This document shows, one piece after another, positions 1 through 6,373 of a stretch of 36,834 nt of DNA. Below the pieces are notes generated by a model. The model had not been told where the DNA came from, did no database searches, and was given only the letters and a program-made list of their open reading frames with translations. This stretch comes from Candidatus Susulua stagnicola (GTDB taxonomy: Bacteria > Omnitrophota > Gorgyraeia > Duberdicusellales > 4484-171), in NCBI GenBank assembly GCA_030765735.1, contig JAVCBZ010000107.1, forward strand, positions 1-36,834. Reading direction: 5' to 3'. Numbering within the stretch: position 1 is the stretch's first letter; each line of letters opens with the position of its first letter. The position numbers and the translations under genes were made by a program.

Positions 1-32
1 ACTGCGAAACCAACAAGTAATCCTAGTTTTAT

Positions 33-67
33 CCTTTTTCCTTTATCCTTCATCCTTTATCTTTTTG
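33..67. repeat. heptanucleotide tandem array downstream of purU
   Basis: Five 7-bp units in a row, variants of CCTTTAT, fill most of the short space downstream of purU. The same unit reappears in both orientations on the other side of purU at 945-1041. Nothing else is recognised in bases 1-85. Confidence 0.6.
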
Positions 68-85
68 CTATTTGTATGATTAGTA

Positions 86-937
86 TTAGTCGAAGATTAC
101 AGTCTTGTTATTGTAGACTAGTATTTTTCTTTCGAGGTGCCAGCGAAGAGCCTGACTTAATACCACCTTTTCTAGTTCTTGTCCCTTTCTTTTTAAATCT
201 TCCACAGAGTCGCGGTGACTTATTTGGGTAGTATTTTGTTCGATAATTGGGCCAGCATCTAAACTTTTAGTAACGTAGTGGCTGGTAGCACCAATAATTT
301 TTACTCCTCTTTCATAGGCTTGGTTGTAAGGGTTACTTCCAATGAATGCTGGTAAAAATGAATGGTGAATATTAATAATTCTGTTGGGAAATTGATCAAC
401 AAATTGTTTTGTCAATATTTGAGCATAACGAGCTAAAACAATAGTATCAATATTATCTTTTTTAAGCAAAGCAATTTCTTTTTTTTCAACCTTCTCTTTA
501 TTATTAACATTTTTTGGTAAATAAACAAATTTTATGCCAAAATTTTTAGCAATAGCCTTGGTCTTAGTAGTATTTCCAATAATTAAAGCTATTTGACAAT
601 TAAAATAGTTTTCTTTGTATTTTAAGAGAAGGTCGTATAAACAATGAGTTGAATGAGAGGCAAAAATTGCTATTTTGGCTGGAATATCACTAAAATGAAG
701 TTTCCAGTCCATATTGAATTTTTTAGCCAAAGATGATAATTCCTGAGTAAGCTCCTCTTTAGATAATTTAAAGCCATCTAAAGACCACTGGGCCCGCATA
801 AAAAATGTATTAAATTGGGTATCGATATGTTGGTCTGCGTGCTCTATGTTGCCGTTGTTTTGATAAATGAAATTAGTTATGGTGGCAGTAATGCCTTTTT
901 GGTCTGGACAAGAGATAAGTAAGATGGCGGTATTCAT
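86..937 (-). CDS. purU: formyltetrahydrofolate deformylase PurU
   Basis: PurU hydrolyses 10-formyl-tetrahydrofolate to formate and tetrahydrofolate, balancing one-carbon pools and supplying formate for purine synthesis; it is cytosolic. Residues 1-80 form the N-terminal ACT domain (opening with ISCPDQKGI), and residues about 85-270 form the formyltransferase-fold hydrolase domain. The HHSFLPAF segment carries the catalytic His, and the later LDAGPIIEQ segment carries the catalytic Asp. The length of 283 aa is normal for the family. The ATG is placed by the start of the ACT domain; no strong ribosome site precedes it. It lies last in the minus-strand group after hflK-hflC, separated from hflC by a repeat-filled gap, so it may not be cotranscribed. 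PurN, a homologue of the C-terminal domain, lies at 8842-9456. High confidence. Confidence 0.95.
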   Translation of the reverse strand: MNTAILLISCPDQKGITATITNFIYQNNGNIEHADQHIDTQFNTFFMRAQWSLDGFKLSKEELTQELSSLAKKFNMDWKLHFSDIPAKIAIFASHSTHCLYDLLLKYKENYFNCQIALIIGNTTKTKAIAKNFGIKFVYLPKNVNNKEKVEKKEIALLKKDNIDTIVLARYAQILTKQFVDQFPNRIINIHHSFLPAFIGSNPYNQAYERGVKIIGATSHYVTKSLDAGPIIEQNTTQISHRDSVEDLKRKGQELEKVVLSQALRWHLERKILVYNNKTVIFD

Positions 938-944
938 AAGTGCC

Positions 945-1041
945 TAAAAGATAAAGGTAAAAAGTAGAAGGAAAAAGTTGAAGATTCCAATTCAGCAATT
1001 TATTAATTAACTTAAGCCTTTATCCTTTATCTTTTATCCTT
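945..1041. repeat. inverted pair of heptanucleotide arrays between hflC and purU
   Basis: Bases 951-983 read as degenerate ATAAAGG-type 7-bp units, and bases 1017-1041 as CCTTTAT-type units, which are the reverse complement. The two arrays face each other and could pair into a long imperfect hairpin. They occupy almost all of the 107-bp gap between hflC and purU. The unit is the same as in the array at 33-67. Confidence 0.55.
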
Positions 1042-1044
1042 GTT

Positions 1045-2004
1045 TTAAGGAGAGATATCAGTTAAATATTTAAAGTACTCTCCTTCAGTAGTAAGAATAA
1101 TAGTGGTATTTTTGTCTACAGTTGCACTATAGGTTTCTAATGTTTTTAGAAAAGAGAAAAACTCAGAATCTTTACTGTAAGCATCAGCATAGATCTTAGC
1201 GGCCTGGGCATCAGCGTTACCTTTGATTTCTTGAGATTCTTTGTAAGCTAAAGATAAAATTTCCTTTAGTTCTTTTTCAGTTTTTCCTTCAACTTCAGCA
1301 CGGATGCCTCTTCCCTCTGAGCGATATTGTTCAGCAGCTCTTTTTCGTTCAGCGATCATTCGTTCATAGACATTTTGTCTTACTTTTTCAATATAATTAA
1401 CTCTTTTAATTCTTACATCAATAAGTTCAATGCCATAACGAGGACCTAAATCACTTTTTGCTTTTTTTACAATTTCTTCTCTAATTTTCTCTCGACCCAT
1501 TTTTATTGTTGCTAGGACTCCTTCGTTAATAAATTCGTCTTCCTGTCCTATTTTTTCTTTTTCAATTAATTTACGCAATCTGTTTGATGAACGTACAACT
1601 TCAAATGAATCTTGAGCAGTAACTGCATCACGGACAGCAGCATCAATTATACCATCAAGTATTGCATGAGCACCTCTTTCATTGGCAACAGATTTAAAAA
1701 ATTTCAAAGCATCAACTATTTTCCAGCGAGCAGTAGTATCAATCCAAATATATCTTTTATCTTTTGTTGGTATTTCACTAGGATATCCATCCCATTCTAA
1801 TATTCGTTTTTCAAAATAAGTAATTTTTTGAATAAAAGGAATTTTTAAATGCAAGCCAGACAAAGTTATTGGATTACCTATTGGTTGACCAAACTGAGTA
1901 ATTATTGCCTGTTTTCCTTCTTCAACAATATAGAACGGGTTACCAATTAAAATAAGTATTATAATGATAATTGGAATGATGAAGCTTAAATTTTTATTGT
2001 TCAT
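1045..2004 (-). CDS. hflC: HflC, SPFH/prohibitin-family membrane protein
   Basis: HflC pairs with HflK to build a large membrane-anchored SPFH assembly that in proteobacteria encloses the FtsH protease and modulates its proteolysis. There is one N-terminal membrane segment (about residues 8-24, mostly Ile and Leu), then the SPFH core starting with YIVEEGKQAIITQFGQ, and then a charged helical region rich in EK, ER and AE from about residue 190 to 275. The length of 319 aa is typical. The start codon overlaps the 3' end of hflK by 11 bp, so translation is probably coupled. An ftsH-like gene lies on the other side of the accessory island, at 6374-8041. Identification rests on the pairing with HflK and on domain order. 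Confidence 0.92.
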   Translation of the reverse strand: MNNKNLSFIIPIIIIILILIGNPFYIVEEGKQAIITQFGQPIGNPITLSGLHLKIPFIQKITYFEKRILEWDGYPSEIPTKDKRYIWIDTTARWKIVDALKFFKSVANERGAHAILDGIIDAAVRDAVTAQDSFEVVRSSNRLRKLIEKEKIGQEDEFINEGVLATIKMGREKIREEIVKKAKSDLGPRYGIELIDVRIKRVNYIEKVRQNVYERMIAERKRAAEQYRSEGRGIRAEVEGKTEKELKEILSLAYKESQEIKGNADAQAAKIYADAYSKDSEFFSFLKTLETYSATVDKNTTIILTTEGEYFKYLTDISP

Positions 2005-2989
2005 TTTCTAATTTTAGTAAAGGTAAAATCCCTTTTTCTTTAGGGTCAAGTATATATTTTTTACCAGCATGGGTTAATGTATCTTGCATTTTTTCTAAAT
2101 AAAGACGTCTAAGAGTTATTTCCTTAGCTTGAGCATACTCTGCATATAGAAGAAGAAATCTTTTAGTGTCACCTTGAGCTATATTAATTTTCTCAAGAGC
2201 ATATCCTTCAGCTTCTTTGACTCTTTTAAGTGCTTCACCTTTAGCTTGAGGAATTTTTTGATTGTATACTTCCCAAGCTTGGTTTTTCAATTTTTCTCTT
2301 TCTTGTTTTGCTTGGTTTACTTCATTAAAAGCTGGTTTCACTTGTTCAGGTGGATTAACATCTTGTAATTTAAGTTTAACAATTTGGATTCCAATTTCGT
2401 AAGAATCAAGAATATCTTGCATTTCTTTTTGAGCTTGGTTATTTATATCTATACGTTTAGTGGTAAGAACTTCATTGAAAGCATGATTACCAACAATTCT
2501 ACGTAGTACAGATTCTGATATATCTCTTATTGTTTTGTCAACATTTCGAACATTAAATAGAGCCATGAAAGGATCTTGTATTTTAAATTGTACAATCCAC
2601 TCTAAATCTAAAACGTTCAAATCTCCAGTAAGCATTAAGGATTCATCATCATATGATTTTTGGCTATAAACTGATTTTACACCGCTAGTTCGAGTTCTAA
2701 ACCCAAATTCACTGGTATAGACTTTTTCTACTGGCACTGGGATAGCTTTTTCAATTCCAAAAGGCAATTTGAAATGAAGGCCTGGCGAAGTGGTTTTTAC
2801 AACTTTACCAAAGCGTAGTATTACTCCTACCTCGCTGGGTTGGATAGTATAAAAAGCGCCTTTTAAAATAGAGATAACAACCAAGATGCCGATTATTAAA
2901 GGTAAAGTAGTTTTTTTAGAATTATTAAAGTTGAATTTGTTCTTCAAGCTTCTTATAATTTCTTCAGGGCTTTTTTGTTGAAAATCCAT
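1994..2989 (-). CDS. hflK: HflK, SPFH/prohibitin-family membrane protein
   Basis: HflK is the partner of HflC in the HflKC complex of the inner membrane. Residues 1-28 are cytoplasmic, about 29-48 form a single membrane segment, and the SPFH domain follows with the hallmark YTIQPSEVGVILRFGKV. The C-terminal half is a long charged helix containing EREKLKNQAWEVYNQ. The Gly/Pro-rich N-terminal extension found in many proteobacterial HflK proteins is absent; the cytoplasmic tail is short and Lys/Asn-rich. The length of 331 aa is at the short end for HflK. ATG at 2989 is the only sensible start and lies 7 nt from a good promoter -10 box, with no room for a ribosome binding site. Confidence 0.93.
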   Translation of the reverse strand: MDFQQKSPEEIIRSLKNKFNFNNSKKTTLPLIIGILVVISILKGAFYTIQPSEVGVILRFGKVVKTTSPGLHFKLPFGIEKAIPVPVEKVYTSEFGFRTRTSGVKSVYSQKSYDDESLMLTGDLNVLDLEWIVQFKIQDPFMALFNVRNVDKTIRDISESVLRRIVGNHAFNEVLTTKRIDINNQAQKEMQDILDSYEIGIQIVKLKLQDVNPPEQVKPAFNEVNQAKQEREKLKNQAWEVYNQKIPQAKGEALKRVKEAEGYALEKINIAQGDTKRFLLLYAEYAQAKEITLRRLYLEKMQDTLTHAGKKYILDPKEKGILPLLKLENEQ

Positions 2990-2996
2990 ATAAAAA

Positions 2997-3024
2997 AGTA
3001 TAGCATGTAAAGTGACTTTGGCAA
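2997..3024 (-). promoter_or_regulatory. sigma70-type promoter of hflK-hflC
   Basis: On the minus strand TTGCCA (3019-3024) is followed after 16 bp by TATACT (2997-3002), each 5/6 to consensus, with an upstream TG before the -10. The -10 ends 7 nt before the hflK ATG, so the predicted transcription start falls on or next to the start codon, suggesting a leaderless message. Confidence 0.6.
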
Positions 3025-3059
3025 GCTATTTTTTTACTATTATTTTTTGGGGTGAATTA

Positions 3060-3202
3060 GCTGTCCTTATTCCCACATAAGGTAAGATGTCAACAAAAAT
3101 AGATGTCCCTACTTAATTATGTCTTAAAAGGTTCCTGACACCGTTTTCCTACTATACTAAGTATCCCGAAGTAGGACGTCTATTATACCTAAATAGGTGT
3201 CC
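3060..3202. repeat. REP-like dispersed repeat cluster between hflK and the surface-protein gene
   Basis: This intergenic stretch is built of short motifs that recur at the other edges of the island: GATGTCCCTACTT, AGGTTCCTGACACC, AGTAGGACGTCT (3170-3181, exact copy at 6310-6321) and AAATAGGTGTCCCTATTT (palindromic at its edges, 3191-3208). No coding potential is seen. Such motifs resemble REP sequences mobilised by Y1-family transposases, but no such transposase is in the window. Confidence 0.5.
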
Positions 3203-3995
3203 CTATTTAAATTTTGCTTCCAGTATCTTAATGCGTGTATTTAAATGCTGAATATACACATGCGCCTTTTCTAATTCCTCCAAAATACCCCTTCTATGTG
3301 CTCCAATCTCAAGCATTTCTTGACCATTTTCATCAGTCTCTGTTCTAGGAACGGCCTTGAGGTGTTTATTCTGCCACATATATCCAGCATGCTTTTCAAT
3401 AGATTCCATCTCATAACCTGGCTCAAAGACATAATCAGCGTGGAGCACTCCACCACGTTGATAGATTGAGCCATTTACATCTAATTTGCCGGCAGGACTC
3501 ACCGTTCCGATGCCGACGTTGCCACCATCTCTTTGAAAAATAAGGGGATTGTTACCATAAGCGCTCTGAACTAGAAAATAAGCATTCGCCGGAGTAGCAT
3601 CGTATGTCCGCCTAACTACACCTCGATAATTGTTTCCTTGCCCTAAGGTTAGCAAACTATGCCCTGATGAATTCCCAACAGCGATTGTATTATCCGGTGG
3701 GTTTACACTAGAAATTGTATTTTCACCAACCACCAAACGTAAACTCGGACTCTCCGTCCCGATGCCGACGTTGCCTTCGACTATTAAATCAGCGGGGTCG
3801 GTAATAGTTGTTGCCGCAGAATCATAATAAGTGTCTCCTACAGCCATTTTTTTTGCCCGCATCTCATTATACACCCCAAAAGGGGCGGGATAGTAGGTGG
3901 TTATAGTGATATTTTCGGCAAAAGCGCCGGGGGTTAGGAATTAATAAAAAGAAAACCGAAAGGGGAAGAAGAATAAGAGCTTTTAATTTAGGCAT
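3203..3995 (-). pseudogene. frameshifted secreted surface/tail-fibre-like protein gene
   Basis: The ORF track starts at an internal GTG (3874), but the coding signal continues upstream in the same frame as FLTPGAFAENITITTYYP, a signal-peptide end and mature N-terminus. A strong ribosome site (AAGGAG) and ATG at 3995 begin MPKLKALILLPLSVFFLL in a different frame. Removing one base near 3935-3950 (from the TTAATT or CCCCC stretch) joins them into one protein of about 264 aa with a normal secretion signal. The body contains two GNVGIGT repeats of the kind found in tail-fibre-like and S74-related surface proteins, and ends in a short coiled coil (EELEKAHVYIQHLNTRIKILEAKF). The stop codon lies inside the repeat at 3191-3208, so the C-terminus may also have been altered. 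Either a real pseudogene or an assembly error in a short homopolymer. Confidence 0.75.
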
Positions 3996-4063
3996 CCGGC
4001 AATCTCCTTGACTATTTGGTTTTTTGGGTTCAATCCTGTTACGTTCTCATTTTTGTTTTAGTG

Positions 4064-4324
4064 TTACTTATATGTTAACGGGTATTTTTCCGGACTGGTT
4101 AAAATTTCTGTAGATAAGTCAACATCTAACTTTGGCCAGTATAGATGATGATTGTGGAATAATTTTACAGTAGTTATCGCGGATATTTTGGCATTTTTAA
4201 ACCAAGGATATTTCTTGAAAGGGAGAAAATATTCTTTTTCATTTAATAAAATCCAAAAACCATGTTCAGAAATATTAGTTATCTCTGGTTTTAAGGTGCT
4301 CTTTCCATTTTTTAATAATTTCAT
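4064..4324 (-). CDS. DUF2442 domain protein
   Basis: A small protein of 86 aa that matches the DUF2442 pattern as I know it: a beta-rich N-terminal half (ISEHGFWILLNEKEYFL), a conserved segment about residues 38-60, and a C-terminal YWPKLDVDLSTEIL. Members are commonly encoded next to DUF4160 proteins, as here, and the pair is suspected to be a toxin-antitoxin-like or regulatory module; the biochemical role is not established. The ATG at 4324 is preceded by GAGAGG and sits 50 bp inside the upstream DUF4160 gene in another frame, an unusually long overlap that implies strict co-expression. It lies in the accessory island between hflK and ftsH. Confidence 0.75.
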   Translation of the reverse strand: MKLLKNGKSTLKPEITNISEHGFWILLNEKEYFLPFKKYPWFKNAKISAITTVKLFHNHHLYWPKLDVDLSTEILTSPEKYPLTYK

Positions 4325-4523
4325 TTTTATGCCTCTCTACAGTTTTTTGTAAAAAATTTAATTGTTTTTTGGAAAGACCTGAATAATTTGCCAACGCGAT
4401 TAACGGTTCTAACCAAAACTTTGCTTCTCCGTCTGGAGAAATAACATGAATATGAACTCTCGGCTCCTCTTTGGAGAAAAAATAAAATCTATATTTTCCT
4501 TCTCTGAATACTGTAGGACTCAA
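4275..4523 (-). CDS. DUF4160 domain protein
   Basis: An 82-aa protein with the DUF4160 signature: an N-terminal SPTVFREGKYRFYFFSKEEPRVHIHV, in which the EEPRVHIHV segment is the conserved core, then KFWLEPL and a helical, Lys-rich C-terminus. The start is TTG at 4523, supported by GGAGG about 9 nt upstream; no ATG is available at the right place. It is the first gene of a two-gene unit with the DUF2442 protein. Function is unknown; the pairing and the location among mobile sequences are consistent with a selfish or stress-related module, which is inference. Confidence 0.75.
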   Translation of the reverse strand: MSPTVFREGKYRFYFFSKEEPRVHIHVISPDGEAKFWLEPLIALANYSGLSKKQLNFLQKTVERHKNEIIKKWKEHLKTRDN

Positions 4524-4644
4524 ATTAATCTACCTCCAAACAAATATATTATACCATAATTTTAAATTAAATTGCATCTTTTATTTACGGCTATTTTTTT
4601 ATATTTTTTGAAGGTGGAATGTCAATAAAAATAGGTGTCTGGGC

Positions 4645-4671
4645 AGATTCAAGTTTCTAATGCAACAGTTT
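4645..4671. repeat. left terminal inverted repeat of the IS30-family element
   Basis: 27 bp beginning AGATTCAAGTTTCTAATGCA; it pairs with 5679-5705. The transposase stop codon lies inside it. Confidence 0.8.
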
Positions 4672-5649
4672 ATAAAATACTTCATTTGGCGTATAAAAAT
4701 CATGAACCTTTCTGGGTCTATCATTTAACAACTCTTGGACCTCTTTAAGTGTCTTTTTCGATACTTTATTAAAATCTGTACCCTTTGGAAAAAATTGTCT
4801 CACCAATCCATTTGTGTTTTCGTTTGTGCCTCGTTCCCAAGGCGAATGAGGGTGTGCAAAATAAACAGTTATATCAGTCTCTTTTGTGAAAAGCTTATGC
4901 TGTGACATTTCTTGGCCTTGATCATATGTTAGTGTTCTTTTTAATCCATTAGGAAGATTACTAAATTCTTTTGCAAATGCTTTTCTAACAGATTCGGCAT
5001 CTTTAGCCTGTAACTTAACTAAAAGTGTTAAACGAGTTACACGTTCAACTAGTGTACCAATGGCAGATTTGTTCATAGTACCCACCACTAAGTCACCTTC
5101 CCAATGGCCTGGTATAATCCGATCTGCAACATCAGATGGTCTTTCTTCAATACTGAGATAATCCTGTATGGGGCATGATTTCTGACGCTCCTTCTTAGAT
5201 CTGCGGTTTTTATGATGCCTTCTCAGACATAATATAATCTCTTTTTTTAAAATGCTACGTGGCCGAACATAAAGATAGCTATAAATTGATTCATGCGAGA
5301 TGTGCATACTCATATCATTAGGATACAGTATTTTAAGTCGTCTTGCAACTTGTTCTGGAGTCCATCGCTTTTGCACTATGTGATAATGAACAAGCTTAAG
5401 TAATTTTATATTTTTATCAAGTTTTCGTTCTCTTGGATACCGATGTAGTTGCTGTTTTGCATATTCTTGACCATTTAAAGCCCTGTAGTCATTCTTGCAT
5501 GGAGATGAACGCTTAATCTCACGAGAAATAGTGCTTGGAAGTCTGTTCATTGCCGTAGCAATATTCCTGACGCTGGCACACAAAACTAATTGACGACTAA
5601 TTTCCTCACGTTCAGCAAAGGTTAATCTTATATATTTATTCATAAGCAA
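4657..5649 (-). CDS. IS30-family transposase
   Basis: A DDE transposase of 330 aa that cuts and joins the ends of the surrounding insertion sequence. Residues 1-60 form the helix-turn-helix region typical of IS30 (RLTFAEREEISRQL, then STISREIKR). The catalytic core carries GHWEGDLVVG with the first Asp (about residue 187), LTYDQGQE with the second (about 244), and SPWERGTNENTNGLVRQFFP with the catalytic Glu (about 279). The IS30 signature N-x-N-G-L-x-R-x-F-x-P-K is complete. Translation starts at MLMNKYIRLTF; the second Met, two codons in, is an equally possible start. No frameshift or truncation is seen. Confidence 0.95.
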   Translation of the reverse strand: MLMNKYIRLTFAEREEISRQLVLCASVRNIATAMNRLPSTISREIKRSSPCKNDYRALNGQEYAKQQLHRYPRERKLDKNIKLLKLVHYHIVQKRWTPEQVARRLKILYPNDMSMHISHESIYSYLYVRPRSILKKEIILCLRRHHKNRRSKKERQKSCPIQDYLSIEERPSDVADRIIPGHWEGDLVVGTMNKSAIGTLVERVTRLTLLVKLQAKDAESVRKAFAKEFSNLPNGLKRTLTYDQGQEMSQHKLFTKETDITVYFAHPHSPWERGTNENTNGLVRQFFPKGTDFNKVSKKTLKEVQELLNDRPRKVHDFYTPNEVFYKLLH

Positions 5650-5678
5650 CTCCTTTATCTGCTATTTTAACAGATTTA

Positions 5679-5705
5679 AAAGTGTTGCGTTAGTGACTTT
5701 AATCT
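5679..5705. repeat. right terminal inverted repeat of the IS30-family element
   Basis: 27 bp, reverse complement beginning AGATTAAAGTCACTAACGCA; 22 of 27 positions match the left end at 4645-4671. Confidence 0.8.
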
Positions 5706-5740
5706 CCACTGTCCCTATTTCGTCCTATTTCCCTCTATTT
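5706..5740. repeat. short direct repeats next to the IS30 end
   Basis: On the minus strand the motif GAAATAG occurs three times at 10-11 bp spacing (...GGGAAATAGAGGGAAATAGG...). The sequence lies between the IS30 right end and the stump of the HEPN gene, and resembles the AAATAGGGACA motifs elsewhere in the island. Confidence 0.5.
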
Positions 5741-5761
5741 CCCTCGCGCATCTCTTTTCAT
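5735..5761 (-). pseudogene. stump of a HepT-like HEPN toxin gene (8 codons)
   Basis: An ATG overlaps the stop codon of the MNT nucleotidyltransferase gene (ATGA) and opens a frame reading MKRDARGK before a TAG. HEPN/DUF86 toxins encoded directly after MNT antitoxins commonly start MKRD-x-R. The frame runs into the AAATAG direct repeats and the IS30 end within a few codons, so the toxin gene has been cut off by the repeat or IS. Only 27 bp remain, so the reading rests on position, overlap and four residues. Confidence 0.5.
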
Positions 5762-6045
5762 AAAAGCACTACCTGTTCTTTCAATATTTTTTCTCTAAGA
5801 AGGGGTTTGAGGGTGTCGTATTCTACCAAATCTACTTTGCACCCCACGGCCTCTTCGATTTTTTGTTTAAGCCCTACAAAACCAAGCAGGCTAATATCCG
5901 CCTTAATATCTACCAAAATATCAATGTCACTCTCTTCTCTCATCTCGCCCCGGACACATGAGCCGAAAAGGGCTACTTTTTTAACTTCATAATCCCGTAA
6001 GATTGGGAGAATTTTTCGTTTTATTTCTTCAATATCTTTTTTCAT
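5758..6045 (-). CDS. MNT-family nucleotidyltransferase, orphaned antitoxin type
   Basis: A minimal nucleotidyltransferase (95 aa) of the DNA polymerase beta fold. The catalytic pattern GSCVRGEMREESDIDILVD (GS-x-R-G...D-x-D) spans about residues 28-46 and a further VDLVEYD lies near residue 75. In MNT/HEPN pairs this protein silences the HEPN RNase by AMPylation or other NMP transfer. The usual partner would follow immediately on the minus strand, and there only an eight-codon stump remains (5735-5761). The ATG at 6045 is the natural start (MKKDIEEIKRKIL). The gene looks intact, so it is an antitoxin-type protein without its cognate toxin in this window. Confidence 0.88.
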   Translation of the reverse strand: MKKDIEEIKRKILPILRDYEVKKVALFGSCVRGEMREESDIDILVDIKADISLLGFVGLKQKIEEAVGCKVDLVEYDTLKPLLREKILKEQVVLL

Positions 6046-6061
6046 CTTTTCTTTGTTACAA

Positions 6062-6087
6062 CCCGTTGGAGAATTTTCTCTAACGGG
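6062..6087. repeat. 26-bp near-perfect palindrome upstream of the MNT gene
   Basis: CCCGTTGGAGAA and TTCTCTAACGGG form a 12-bp stem with a 2-nt centre and one G-T pair. It ends 17 bp upstream of the MNT start codon. It could be an operator for the MNT/HEPN operon or another dispersed palindrome; the sequence does not decide. Confidence 0.6.
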
Positions 6088-6241
6088 GCAAAATTATAAT
6101 TTTCGCTTATCAATTCATATTTACTAGTATATGTTAGGATGATTAAAAAGGCAAGAAAGAATATTGCCAAGTAGTGTCAAGATTTATTCGCAAATTATAA
6201 AGGTTTCTTGACGGGAAGTATTAAACGGGAGAAGTATTAAA

Positions 6242-6323
6242 GCAGGCGTTCTACTCAGGGACACTCTATTTCTGTGCAAGGGGTATTGTAAGTTTATAGG
6301 GTGTCCCTGAGTAGGACGTCTGC
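6242..6323. repeat. large inverted repeat (28-bp arms) upstream of the ftsH-like gene
   Basis: The left arm 6242-6269 (GCAGGCGTTCTACTCAGGGA...) and the complement of 6296-6323 (GCAGACGTCCTACTCAGGGA...) agree at 25 of 28 positions, with 26 bp between them. The right arm contains AGTAGGACGTCT, shared exactly with 3170-3181. It has the form of a REP pair or small MITE and marks the far edge of the island. Confidence 0.7.
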
Positions 6324-6373
6324 CATGCATAGACAAATCGGAAAATCTATGGTATCGTAAATATGGTGATTGT

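Larger units (their letters stand above)
4645..5705 (-). mobile_element. IS30-family insertion sequence
   Basis: A 1061-bp element holding a single transposase gene, bounded by 27-bp imperfect inverted repeats: 4645-4671 (AGATTCAAGTTTCTAATGCA...) and the complement of 5679-5705 (AGATTAAAGTCACTAACGCA...), 22 of 27 identical. No clear target duplication is visible directly outside the ends. Both flanks are REP-like (AAAATAGGTGTCTGG on the left, CTGTCCCTATTTCG on the right), so the element appears to have landed in a repeat. The gene is intact, so the element may be active. Confidence 0.88.
6046..6373. other. 328-bp intergenic region upstream of the ftsH-like gene
   Basis: No gene is seen. The region holds a near-perfect palindrome (6062-6087) and a large inverted repeat (6242-6323), listed separately. 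A TTGACG at 6208-6213 has no well-spaced -10 partner, so no promoter for the ftsH-like gene is called. Confidence 0.6.

Noticed and set aside
3271-3474. 67-aa minus-strand ORF inside the surface-protein gene
   Set aside because: Alternate frame of the GNVGIGT-repeat protein; not the frame joined by the proposed frameshift.
5693-5992. 99-aa plus-strand ORF
   Set aside because: Antisense to the MNT gene and starts inside the IS30 terminal repeat; no family features.
6208-6240. Possible promoter TTGACG upstream of the ftsH-like gene
   Set aside because: The only -10-like hexamers are at 5 or 21 bp spacing, outside the usable range.
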